Source of the DNA: Paraphoma chrysanthemicola
Lineage: Eukaryota; Ascomycota; Dothideomycetes; Pleosporales; Phaeosphaeriaceae
Length of the DNA stretch: 64,000 nucleotides
Assembly: GCA_020744225.1 (NCBI GenBank)
Contig: JAGMWG010000015.1
Location: 496,001-560,000 of the forward strand
Direction: 5' to 3'
Both the position numbers and the translations under genes were made by a program. Each line of letters starts with the position of its first letter. Within the stretch, counting starts at the first letter, position 1. Positions 51,862 to 62,507 of the stretch are shown piece after piece. The notes under the pieces are model-generated. The model saw only the letters and a program-made list of their open reading frames with translations. It was not told where the DNA came from and made no database searches.

Positions 51862-53795
51862 CTACTGATCCCACCATCCTCCCCTCTCGCCGCGAATGGC
51901 TTGACTATTCCCATTTTGTTCAACCTCCCTCTCGACAATCGCCGGACTTCTAGGCCCAACACTACTCCTCCTATTGTCTGCCGATATTCGATCATCGCTC
52001 TTACTCGGCACCATGACAGTCATGTCCCAGCTCATGCGCTCGTCCACATGACTCCATCTCTGCTGCGCGGACCACTCCATCTGCTTTTCGACCTGCGAGG
52101 TAGCTTCTTCAGCGAGCGCGCGATCTTCGAAGAGGAAGGCGAGTTCTTCGAGGGTACGGCCGTAGGTTTCTGGGAACATGAAGTACTAATGGTGCGTTAG
52201 CATGTGTTACTGGTTTGGTGGAAGGGCGCGGAGCGTACGATGAAGGCGATCTCGAATGCTAGCCACGCGCAATATGTAATCATCCACCTCCATGCAATGT
52301 TCTGCAGTCCGATGGGATTGACAAACGTCGTGAAGAAGCCAGCTGAGCGACCGCAAAATTGAAAGATCGTAATGCCCTTTGCGCGCTGTGCGAAGGGAAA
52401 AAGTTCGACTAAGAAAGCTGCACACAGATTAGTCGCTGTCTTCATCCACTCCTTCGGCAGTGCGACTTACTATATGTTAAAGCATTATATCCAATATTAT
52501 AGCATGCTTGGTAAATGAAAATAATCGCAATCGTGAGTCGTGCCGGTTCTTGTCGTTCAGTCTTCGTGTATTGCTGTACACTGATCGTCCACGCGATATA
52601 ACAGCATAACAGACTCGTGGCGCATGTGAGATACATCTTTCTTCGTGGAAATCGTCGTACTAGCAACGAGATTACCACAGCATTTACCAGATTCCAGCTG
52701 TTCAGTCCGACATTCAGCTTTCCTTTGAACTCCGCATCGTCGATGCCAATAAGTCCCATGAGGTCATTAAGATAGTACGAGAGAAGGGTATTACCGCTCC
52801 ACTGGGTGAACAAGCCCAGGAAAGATCCGATAATCACGCGCTTGCGAAGGCCAGGCACGATGAAAAGCTCGCGCCATGAGCGCTTGCTATTCTCCAGCTC
52901 TAGACGGATAGTGTGCTCGATTTGCGCCATTTCGGCAGCGGCAAAGGCTGAGTGTGGATCGTTCTCGGCATGGTAGTAGACGAGAGTACGGTACGCTTCT
53001 TCGCGGCGGTCTTTCGAGATAAGGTAGCGTGGTGATTCGGGAATCATGAAGATGAAGATGATCTGAATAAGCGATGGACCGGCTTGTAGGATGGAGGGTA
53101 TTCTCCATGCCCAGTCATCCTTGAGAGACTGAGTGCCGAACGAGACGCCCGCTGCGATGAGCGAGCCGCAAAACCAGAGCGCATTAAAGAGAGAGGTCAT
53201 GATGGGTCGTTCCTTGGGGTATGCGAGTTCTCCCATAAGTGAGGAGCCTGCAATGATGCAGAACGGGATACCGAAGCCCAGGATCAATCGAGCTACGATA
53301 TACATTCCAGCTTCGACCATCAGTAACGGAACATCCTGATATATCTTTTCAACATACCGTTGATCGAAAGCGCCTGCACCAGCGATCCTACCACCATAAT
53401 CCATGAGCCGATGAAAATAGACCATCGTCGGCCAAAGTTGTCGTTGACGTATGGTACCAAAGGCAGAGCGCAGATAGCTCCGAGGTTGTATGCTGCTGAA
53501 ATGATGCCTAGCAGTGCCCCTTTAGGTTGGTTGAAATCTACAGATATTAGCAAGAGTACAAGACCTATCGTGCGTGGTCCTTACACGCCTGCCATGTCGG
53601 CGCTATTTGTACAGCGTTTATCATCTGCGAATCGAATCCTGAAGTCATTTCGATGCCGATACATGTCGGCAGTAACAGTGCATACAACCTCCTGAGATTC
53701 CTTTTTCGGTACCATGGTATCTGGTCTTGTTCGACGATGCGTGTCAGCACGGGATCAGCCTGTCGCGCAGCAGCGGCGGCGCCAACGGGAGCCAT
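51862..53795 (-). CDS. MFS sugar porter
   Basis: Five exons: 53795-53585, 53537-53358, 53310-52471, 52417-52239 and 52185-51862. Introns are 47, 47, 53 and 53 nt with matching phases, giving 577 aa. Signatures are ALLLPTCIGIEMTSGFDSQM in TM1, FNQPKGALLGIISAAYNLGA, NFGRRWSIFIGSW, PESPRYLISKDRREEAYR, QWSGNTLLSYYL and the C-terminal FPETYGRTLEELAFLFED. It is probably a plasma-membrane H+/sugar symporter with a 108-residue C-terminal part that is mostly disordered. It closes the sugar/polyol neighbourhood with the aldolase, regulator and SDR. Half-sites resembling the palindrome core (CTCGTAAC near 54053) lie upstream, but no full palindrome. Confidence 0.92.
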
Positions 53796-54762
53796 AACAT
53801 TGCTTCCTGGATTTTTCTGGAGTACTTGGTGTCGTGATCCGGAAGGGCTGCAGAAAGTCTGGGGATCTCCCGTCTAACAATCCTAGCGAGTTAGTATAAG
53901 GTTCAGTAAGCAGACGATCGTCAGCACCCGCGAGCGGGGATCATGCCGCATACATATGTCCAGACATTCGGGGCGCGGCTGCGGCTGGGGCAATCAATCC
54001 TTTGCCGGCCAGACGGCGAGCAATACGAGTGGACGTGCGTGGGGAGACTCGGGCTCGTAACCATACATTCCGCCCCGCATGTTGGAAATAATCAGTGCAT
54101 GTCAATCCGTGACGAATCGGGCCGGCATCCGTGCTCGGATGGAAACCGTGCATAGCAATGCTGGTCTGGGGTCCCAAACATGCCTGCGCATTTCGAGTTG
54201 GCCATCTACGAGGCTGATTGTCTCGAGATGCGAACATCAAGTTGAAAGGCAACGAGTAGCTGACCATTTACACTCTCGCCTTTAGAAATGGTCTCCGGTT
54301 GCTTCAACCGTATTCCCGCTCAGGATGTTCTGGCCTCATCAATGCAGAAGTGCGCCAAGAAGGGTAAAGTAACCCCAACCGTTGAGCCAGTTTGCGTAGC
54401 CGTAAGCCAACGCCACATCCGCCCAAAGGAGGATCGGTACCACGAAATGGGAACGGGGCGTAGTCCGACGCCATATAATCCTTCGCGCATCCTCCAGAGG
54501 CTGAGCCTGTGACGACGCGACCTGAAACCAGTCTTCAGGTAAGCGACGAGCTGGGCGTGGAAGATGACAATCGTGTCCATCTCACCCGGACCGAAGTGCT
54601 TATCTTCTAGATGTGGTTGCGGGCCGAACCTGCGCTGACAACCGAGACACGCGAACAGATCGACGGGAGCATGCAAACATATCAGCCAGTGCATGATGTG
54701 GGATGAGATGAAAACGTTTTGCGCCGGGCAATGGACCTGCATGATGCAGGCTGCAATAAAAT
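53796..54762. other. Intergenic region
   Basis: About 970 bases between two minus-strand genes. Several short overlapping frames are motif-free. CTCGTA half-sites occur near 54024 and 54053. Confidence 0.5.
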
Positions 54763-56664
54763 TCAAGCAAACATTGGCTGTAGCTTCCCAGCAATCCTCT
54801 CCAGTACTCTCTGCGGCAGTAAGCTCTCATACATATGGCTTACCCACTCACAGCATACGCGGCGCGTGTACGCAGGGTCGATGATCTCCTCGATGCCGAA
54901 ATGATTTGCGGTGCGAACAGGGTTCATCAGCCGTTTGTACTCATTCTCAAGCTCAGCATACCGCTCATCTCGTCTCGCCTTGCCTTCTTTTCGCTCAAGC
55001 TCTTTGAGCTCGAAGGAGTGGCCAACTTCGATACCGCCTTCTAGCGGGAGCGACCCCCACAAGCCAGACGGCCACGCAACGCGCATTCGTGGGTCCCTGC
55101 AGTCAAGCATGATCCCGCCAGCTACGCCATAGACGCGTCGTACGATCACGCTGAAGATTGGCATGGTCGTGCTGTAGTAAGTTGCCGCGAGAGTTACCCC
55201 ATGTCGCATAGTCGCGGTCCGTTCGGCGACCGTTCCAATGGCGTAACCGGGGACGTCGACGAATTGGACCAGGGGTATGTTGAAAACGTCCAGGAACTTG
55301 AGCATGCGTGTAATCTTTTGGGATCCGAGCGCGTCCAAAGCACCGGCATTGACCTCGCAGTTGAGGGAAACGATTCCCACCGGCTTACCGCCGAATCTTG
55401 CAAGACCAACAATAGCAGTTGTGCCCCATAACGAGCCAACTTCAAAGAAAGATCCGTTGTCAACAACCTCCGTGATAATCGCACGAGGGTTGTACATGCG
55501 ATTCTTTGCCCGCGGAATAATTGATCGCAGGCTTTCGGAATTTCGGTCAATTGGATCGGATGGTTCAACGGTCGGCGGCAACTTCGTGCCACAGTCTGGT
55601 AGGTAGCTCAGTACTGTACGAATCTGCTCGAAGCAGCCGGCTTCATCTGGAGCGAGATTATCAATCGTGCCGTTCGTACAATGCATGGCGGGACCACCCA
55701 AGTCAGTAAAAGACAAGCCTTCTTCGAAAGTTGCATTTTTCACCACATTCGGACCTGCGTTGAACAATGACCCGATATCAGCCGCCATGACGGAGAAATG
55801 GCATGCGACGACCCGTGCGGCGCCTAGTCCTATGGCTGGACCAAGTACGGCACCGAGATTCGGTATGCCCATGTTGAGTTGCTGAATGACCTGTGTAAAG
55901 GATGGCATGGGTGGTACGTAGGAGAATCCCATCGACCGAATTGTGGTTACTGAGCCACCGCCGGATGAGCCGTCAACCAACTTGACAATAGGCAGCTTCA
56001 AGGCAATCGCGAGCTTCTCTATGTACAACTGGCACGTGTCAGTTATGCTTTGTCACTTCGAAAATGTATGTGCTTACTGTTTTCTCCGCCAATGCGCCAT
56101 CGGCGTGGCCAGCACGGATCGAAAAGTCGTCGGCTGTAAAGACAATTTTACGGCCTCTCAATCGGCCAAATCCTACCGGACATCAGCGACGTTCTCGAAC
56201 GGGACATTTGTCACACACCTTGCACATTGTTTGATGGCACATACTCTTCTGGCTCCTCCTTCACCGGTCCCAGCTGTTTCCACTTGACCGTTCCGCTAAC
56301 ACTTCCGATTTCTTGAAAGCTGCCAGGATCAAGTAATTGCTCTACCCTTTCGCGGACCCATAGCTTTCCCGCTTGCTTCTGTCGCACATAGCTAAGCACC
56401 GAGTCAGCAATCTGCGCACACACTTTCTTCCACCAGGACATACCCTCTGTTATTGGCGTCTGGTGTCGCAGCGATGTTTCGAAGTGTTTGAATCTGCCCA
56501 AGAATATCGGAGTAGTCGGCCGGCAAATCAGAGTCGCCTCCCTTTTTCCTCCTTCTTTTTGGGGTATTTGGTGCGATGTGGTCGCTGACCTGCGCTAGGC
56601 GGTCTTTCGCGACTTCCGATGACGTCGACGCGTCTTTAGTCGGTGGTCCCTTGTCGCCGGCCAT
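54763..56664 (-). CDS. Acyl-CoA carboxylase, carboxyltransferase (beta) subunit
   Basis: Four exons: 56664-56444, 56391-56219, 56172-56078 and 56028-54763. Introns are 52, 46 and 49 nt, giving 584 aa. The start is MAGDKGPPTKDAS. Splicing gives NNRGYVRQKQAGKLWVRERV and GFGRLRGRKIVFTADDFSIR. The crotonase-like halves are evident: VDGSSGGGSVTTIRSMGFS with GPAIGLGAARVVACHF, then FVDVPGYAIGTVAERTATMR with VYGVAGGIMLD. This matches the 3-methylcrotonyl/propionyl-CoA carboxylase beta family, which moves carboxyl from biotin to the acyl-CoA. It is divergent from the biotin carboxylase subunit, as expected for a two-subunit enzyme. The substrate is unresolved. Confidence 0.9.
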
Positions 56665-57078
56665 TGTCGTGAATTGGAGCGAAGATGGAAGTGTGAGTGT
56701 ATGCTCATAGATAAAGCGGCTGCATCAGTCTCACATAGTAGCTGTTAGACCAACGTGCTTGGGGTGGTGGAAGTTAGGACGGCTACTCTGGGACGAACCT
56801 CGGTACATTGCCCCTTCCCCGCCTAACCTTGTTCATCGCGAACCATCCACGCGCTCGGCACCGCCATCATGAGGGCTTCCATCCGTACGCATACTCTTTT
56901 CTGGAGATTTGCAAAGATAGCAGAAGGTGCACGTGGGCTTGAAGCACTATTTACAGCTCGCTGAGTAGACTTCTGCCTCTGTTGCAACAGTTATATCATC
57001 GTTCATCGAGTCTCACAAACGAGTCAAGCTCCTCGCAGAAGGAAATAACAGAGAAAGGTGTCAGAAACAGGTTTGAAG
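56665..57078. promoter_or_regulatory. Shared divergent promoter of the carboxylase subunits
   Basis: 414 bp lie between the ATGs of the beta and alpha subunit genes. A bidirectional promoter would give matched expression of both subunits. No specific site was recognised. Confidence 0.45.
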
Positions 57079-59213
57079 ATGGAGAGACCACCAACAAGAC
57101 GTATCAATCGCTTGCTAGTCGCCAATCGGTCAGTCCGCAACCTTAACATGACTTTGGAACGTCATGCTGACCAGCAACAGCGGCGAGATTGCAACAAGAA
57201 TCATATCTACAGCTCGTGAGCTAGAAATCGAAACCTACGCCATATACGTCTCGGGAGATGCATCACATACAGCCAGGGCAGCACATGCCGTCGAATTACC
57301 ATCTGCAACATCGTTCATGAGCATTGGCGATCTGATTGATATTGTCAGGAAACACGAAATTGATGCTGTGCACCCAGGCTATGGTTTCCTCTCTGAATCT
57401 GACACTTTCGCGAAGAGAATGTGGGATGAAGCTGGAGCGATGGTAGTCGGCCCTGGCTGGGGTATTCTGGATCAGACTGGTGACAAGTTGAAAGCCAGAC
57501 AACTGGCCGAGCGGTGTAAGTCTACCTTGTTTGTTCTTAGAAGATCCGCTCACAAATTCTATAGGTCATGTGCCTGTATCGCCTGCACTAGGGACGCCTA
57601 CCAACAGCGTAGAAGACGTGCGCAAGTTCGTCTCCCAGATTGGCTATCCTATCATGGTCAAAGCCGTCGATGGCGGTGGAGGACGAGGCATTCGTTTGAT
57701 TCGGAGTGAAGATCAACTCGCATCATCTGTGAAGCGAGCAGTCGAAGAGAGTCCGTCAAAGCAATTATTTGCCGAAAAAGCAGCAATCGATGGGTTCCGA
57801 CACATCGAGGTACAGATTATTGGCGATGGCACTGGCGACGTGACGCATCTATGGGAGCGTGAATGTAGTATCCAAAGGCGATACCAGAAGGTCGTCGAAT
57901 TGGCGCCAAGTGTGGTGCCGAATCGGAAACTGATTGCGAAAGTCATCGAGGATGCGCTCAGGATAGCGAAGCATGTTCGTAATGCACGCGTCTATTGAAC
58001 GTTCTTAGCTAATTGTCATTTCCAGGTTCAATACCTCTCCCTTGGGACCTTTGAATTTCTCGTCAATCCAACCACGGAAGAGTACTATTTCCTCGAAGTA
58101 AACCCTCGCTTACAAGTCGAGCACACAATTACCGAATCAATCTCCATGACCGATATTGTCAAAGCCCAACTCCTTATCGCTCAGGGTGCCAAACTAAACG
58201 ACTGTGGTCTGCCCACCACACTACGAGATCCACAAAGCCCACCACCAGCCCATTCAATCCAGCTCCGCATCACAGCAGAAAACGTCCAATCTGACTGGTC
58301 CCTCTCCATCGGCAAGATTACCTCGTTCCAATTTCCCACCGGCAATGGCATACGCGTTGATACACATCTCATCACTGGTCATCCAGCCATCGTATCCGCA
58401 GACTTTGACAGCCTCATTGCAAAGCTCATCATCACAGCATCTTCTTGGGAGGATTGTGTTCGCAAAGCCCGCCGCGCTCTTTCAGACACCTCGATCAACG
58501 GTGTGAAAACCAACCTCGACATCCTGCGCGGCATAGTCGCTGACCAGGATTTTCTTACTGGGCAGTGTGACACGCAATGGCTCGAGCGCAAACAGACTGC
58601 ACTTTTGCAAACCGGATTGACTATTTCCGCATCGCGCAAAAACACACTCGGTGCAGACACTGCAGCAGCAGCGAGCGCGCCGGGACTTTCATCAGCAAAC
58701 ACGCTCTTCCGCAAAGGCGATGCATGGTCGCTCACACTCTCGACACCTGCCTCAAAGGACGCGAAATCTGCCTCAGGAGCACCACACCATCTCGAACTCA
58801 CGCGCGTCCTACGAAACGATTTCCCCTCTTCCATCAGCGCCGAAATTCTCTTTACTAAACCCTCCACATCCGCCTCTTCAAAGCCAGAATCAACCCCATA
58901 CACCCTGACCCTGACATCCACAAGCGCATCCGCAGCAGCATCGACATCGCACCATCGCCGCGCGAATCCGAGCGACAAATCACACGTCGGAATCCCGTTT
59001 CCTGGGAAGTTGGTCGAGGTGCTGGTCGACGAGGGGGATGTTGTGAAAGAAGGAGACGTGCTGTGCGTGGTGCAGCAGATGAAGATGGAACTCGAGGTTC
59101 GGAGTCCGCGGAGTGGGCGCGTGGGGTGGGTGTGTGAAGTTGAAGATGGGGAGGATGTTGGAGAGGGTGTGTTGGTTTGTGTGATTGAGAGTGATAAGGA
59201 GGTTAGGTTGTGA
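57079..59213 (+). CDS. Acyl-CoA carboxylase, biotin carboxylase/BCCP (alpha) subunit
   Basis: Four exons: 57079-57128, 57181-57515, 57565-57974 and 58026-59213, giving 660 aa. Introns are 52, 49 and 51 nt. The third uses the less usual donor GTTCGT. The N-terminus reads RINRLLVANRGEIATRI after splicing, the biotin-carboxylase start. It continues with VHPGYGFLSES, the ATP-grasp glycine loop KAVDGGGGRGIRLI, and EVNPRLQVEHTITE. The C-terminal biotinyl domain has QMKME with Lys618 as the biotin site, where most members have AMKM. No clear mitochondrial presequence precedes the core. With its divergent beta subunit it should carboxylate a branched or short acyl-CoA. Confidence 0.9.
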
Positions 59214-59340
59214 AAATTTTAATTCCTATGAGGGTGGGGACTAGGATCGAAACATATATCGGATTTAGATGTATATACATCATCTTTATTCACCTTTTTT
59301 ACTACTTACACTTCCTTCTTCCAAGAGATACTTTTTAATT

Positions 59341-60070
59341 TTACATCGTCTCGACTTTAATACTCGTATACACATTCCCCTTCGTCGCCCGACTATACGG
59401 ACACACCTCCTTAGTCTTCTCCACAATCTGCTCCAACTTGTCCTTCTCGACACCTTTGACCCGAACAAGTAACTCCACGCGTAATCCCATGTCGAGCTTC
59501 TTCATGTCGCCGACGAGATGCACTGTGCTTTCGACGACGCTGTCTTCAGGCTTCGAGGGCATTTTGACGCCGAGAGTGGGCGCGACGGCGTTCATTGCGG
59601 ATTGGAAACACGCGCCGTAGCTACGGAGGAACAGTGGAATTAGCGAGCGGCAAGCGCGAGCGATGGGAAAGTGTCTGATCAAACGTCTGGAGGTCATGTT
59701 TTGGGCGTATGGATTGTGAAATTGTGAAAGTGGCGATTCAAGACGTACCCAGCAGCGAACAATTCCTCAGGATTCGTCTTCCCCTCATCCCCCGGTCCAC
59801 CAAGCGCTTTCGCCATAGTCAAATCAATCTTCAGATTCTCGCCATCGACATGTCTTGTCACCTTGTCAGCACACACTCAACCCTTGAGGTTTGTAGCCTT
59901 TGCTGGTATACAACGTACCCAGTCCGCGCTCCGACGACATGTGCGCGCGCAGAATACAGACTCGGTGCGGTCTCGGTGTTGAGGAAGCGGCGGGATACCG
60001 TTTGCAATGGCTTGCGGGATGTTGTGCGGAGGGATTGGCGAAGGAGGGGTGCGAGGGTGCGGGACGACAT
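59341..60070 (-). CDS. Ohr/OsmC-family organic hydroperoxide reductase
   Basis: Three exons: 60070-59919, 59853-59749 and 59620-59341. Introns are 65 and 128 nt, giving 178 aa. The first 30 residues are basic and hydroxylated (LLRQSLRTTSRKPLQTVSRR), which fits a mitochondrial presequence. The core has TNPEELFAAGYGACFQSAM with Cys90 and EVCPYSRATKGN with Cys159, the two redox cysteines of Ohr proteins. These enzymes reduce organic hydroperoxides using dithiols such as lipoyl groups. The neighbouring branched-chain dehydrogenase E1-beta gene belongs to a lipoyl-dependent complex, a suggestive but unproven link. Confidence 0.88.
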
Positions 60071-60598
60071 TGTGCTTTTGTTTATGTACGGTTCTGAGTG
60101 TGACGAAATTCGATTGACCCAAGTATTGTTCTCGGAGTATTCTTCGTTATCTTGTATAAGAACGGAGCGCGTGTCTCGGCCAAAAGATTGATAAGTTGAA
60201 AGAAACAGTGTTTGTCAGCTTCGAAGAACTTCGCTCAGTCTGGAATGTGTGGTGAAGGGGTATGATGGGGATACTTGGGTAAGTCTAGAGCTTGACGCGT
60301 TTGTCAGTGACGGAGTTGATGACGTTTGCAAGGGTGGTTAGCGTCAGGTACCGGATCGCGCTCCGAGATGGCGCTAGGGCTGGGAGGAATCCGGGGGAAT
60401 GGGCCTGGCCAACCAGCTTAGGTAGCATTGAGATACTAGTGAAGCTGGAATGCATACTATGTCAACACAAGCATGGTTGAACGTAATGTCTTCTACATGT
60501 ACGCCAAACCAGCTTGCGATTTGGAGTTTCTGCACTCATAGCAATGCGAAAAGTCACAAATCATGTGAAGGGAAGTGGCACGGGACGTGATTGTATTT
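60071..60598. other. Intergenic region
   Basis: About 530 bases between the Ohr start and the E1-beta stop, both on the minus strand. It holds the Ohr promoter. No other feature was seen. Confidence 0.5.
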
Positions 60599-61911
60599 CT
60601 AGTAGTCTATCGTCTGTTTTATCGCGTCGTATACCCCTATAACAGTCAGTAAATCTTGCACGATTTGAAAAATTCTGAAATCTGGACTTACTCGTCACGT
60701 CTGGAATGATGAACTGCTCAAACATCAATCCAGTGTGCGTTGCCCAACCTGCCACGCGCTTTACTGGTGCCTCTAACCTTAGGAATGCCTTCTCTTGAAT
60801 TGTTGCAGCCACCTCTGCACCTACACCGGCATTCATCATGCTCTCGTGCACCACAATAGCTCGTCCCGTCTTCTTCACGCTGTTGAGGATTGTCTCTCGG
60901 TCCCATGGGTATATTGTCCGTAGATCAATCAATTCCACACTGCACCCAAAGTCTTTCTCGGCTGCTGCTATGGCCGCCGAGCATGTGTATAGAGGTGTGC
61001 CGTATGAAATTATGGTGACGTCCTTGCCGGGCTTCAGTACCTCGGCTTTGTCGAGCGGTAGGTAGTAGGCGTCCACGGGCACTTGCTCGACCGCGGCACG
61101 GTATAGGATCTTGGGCTCCATGAAGATGACCGGGTCGTTGCAGCGGATAGCGGAGAGGAGCAGACCCTTGGCCTGGATGGGTGAACGAGGAATGACGACA
61201 CGCAGTCCGGGCGTGTGAGTGAAGAGTGCTTCGGGCGACTGGGTGTGGTATCTGCTGCGGTGTTAGCTATGAAAATACCCATGCTCGGTGTTCCTACAAT
61301 GCACCGTGACCAACGCTCCCCGCTGGCATGCGAATGACCAGCCCACCGCAGTTCACGCCCGTCGACCCCGACCTGTATCTGTACTTGGCGACTTCATTGT
61401 GTATTTGGTCGAATGCCGGGAAGACATAGTCGGCGAATTGGACCTCTGCAACCGGCCGCATGCCCTCTGCAGCTGCTCCTACTGCAAATCCCACCAGACC
61501 CTGCTCGCACAGCGGTGTGTTGAAGACGCGTTCCGTGCCGAAGTCTGCTGCGAGGTTCATGGTACATCTGAACACGCCTCCGAACTGTATATCCTCGCCA
61601 AACACCAGCACCCGCTCATCTGTCTGCAGTGCATGCCGCAGTGCTTCATTCACAGCAGTGTACAAGTTGATGCGCTTGGTCTGCCCGTTGCGAATCTCTG
61701 TTGGCAGTTCCGGATTTGAGAGGGCAGACTTGGAAGTGTGGTTGAGAATCGGGACCGTGTCATATTCTACAGAGCCATTGAGACGTGCCCCGGGTGCTGC
61801 GGCCGAGTACTGCTTTGTTTGGGGCCGATGGTGGCATCGCGGGTGAAGCGGCACCTGAGGACGGAGCAAATAGCGCGTCAGCGCGCGCATTGTTGGTGTT
61901 TTTGCGGCCAT
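60599..61911 (-). CDS. Branched-chain 2-oxoacid dehydrogenase E1 component, beta subunit
   Basis: Three exons: 61911-61298, 61251-60692 and 60636-60599. Introns are 46 and 55 nt, giving 403 aa. The N-terminus (MRALTRYLLRPQVPLHPRC) is a likely mitochondrial targeting sequence. Core motifs are NLYTAVNEALRHAL, VFGEDIQFGGVFRCT, GFAVGAAAEGMRPVAEVQFADY, GHGALYHTQSPEALF across intron 1, and the C-terminal IPDVTRVYDAIKQTIDY. With an E1-alpha subunit it decarboxylates the 2-oxoacids of leucine, isoleucine and valine using thiamine diphosphate. The nearby acyl-CoA carboxylase pair would fit a later step of leucine breakdown. Confidence 0.93.
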
Positions 61912-62507
61912 TTTGCAACAGAGCGGGATTCAAAGTCAGCCGCCAGCGAAAGGAAGAAAAAGTGAATGTAGCATGCTGAGCGTGCGCGAGCAGCAAAGTG
62001 GCAGGTGTGAAGATGGCATAGCCGAGCACGGCTACCTGCGGCCTTACCCCAGCTTTCGCGTTCGCATTGCACTGGAACCATGTCACGTGGGACGGCGGCT
62101 GTCAAGGAGCGCCCTGACGCATGATGACGATCTGGCTAGAGGCGTTCGTCGCGAGTCGCTTCGGCCGGCGGGGGCTAGCCAACGCTTTTTTGCACCAGAG
62201 ACCCCTGGCCGGCGACTTTTTTGTGGCCGCAATGCTGATGAAGCTCTTGGGCGTGCCAGGACAGCACTGGACGGCTATCGGCAGCAGACGACGCGCCGCT
62301 GCTGTGTAAGAGTGAGCAAGCGCCATCACACGGCGAGCTTGCGCCTTTGCAATTGCGTTCCCGCCGCACGTGCCCGCGCTAACCAAACCGTCCCTTCCGC
62401 ATCGTTATTTGCCCACCACAGCATCTCTGCACTTCGCCCACCGTTCGACTGCTCCCACGGCCTGTGGAGCATTTTCCATCTCCCGCACCCGGGTGCTCAC
62501 TCCAGCT
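61912..62507. other. Divergent intergenic region
   Basis: About 600 GC-rich bases between the E1-beta and Mam3-like starts. The long frames here are composition artefacts without motifs. Confidence 0.5.

Noticed and set aside
53796..54100. CTCGTA half-sites upstream of the sugar porter as members of the palindrome set
   Set aside because: They are single half-sites, and CTCGTA also occurs inside coding regions elsewhere in the window, so they carry little weight.
61912..62507. Long plus-strand frame (61913-62683) as a separate gene
   Set aside because: High GC makes several frames open at once. The Mam3-like frame in the same region has clear membrane and CBS motifs, and this one has none.
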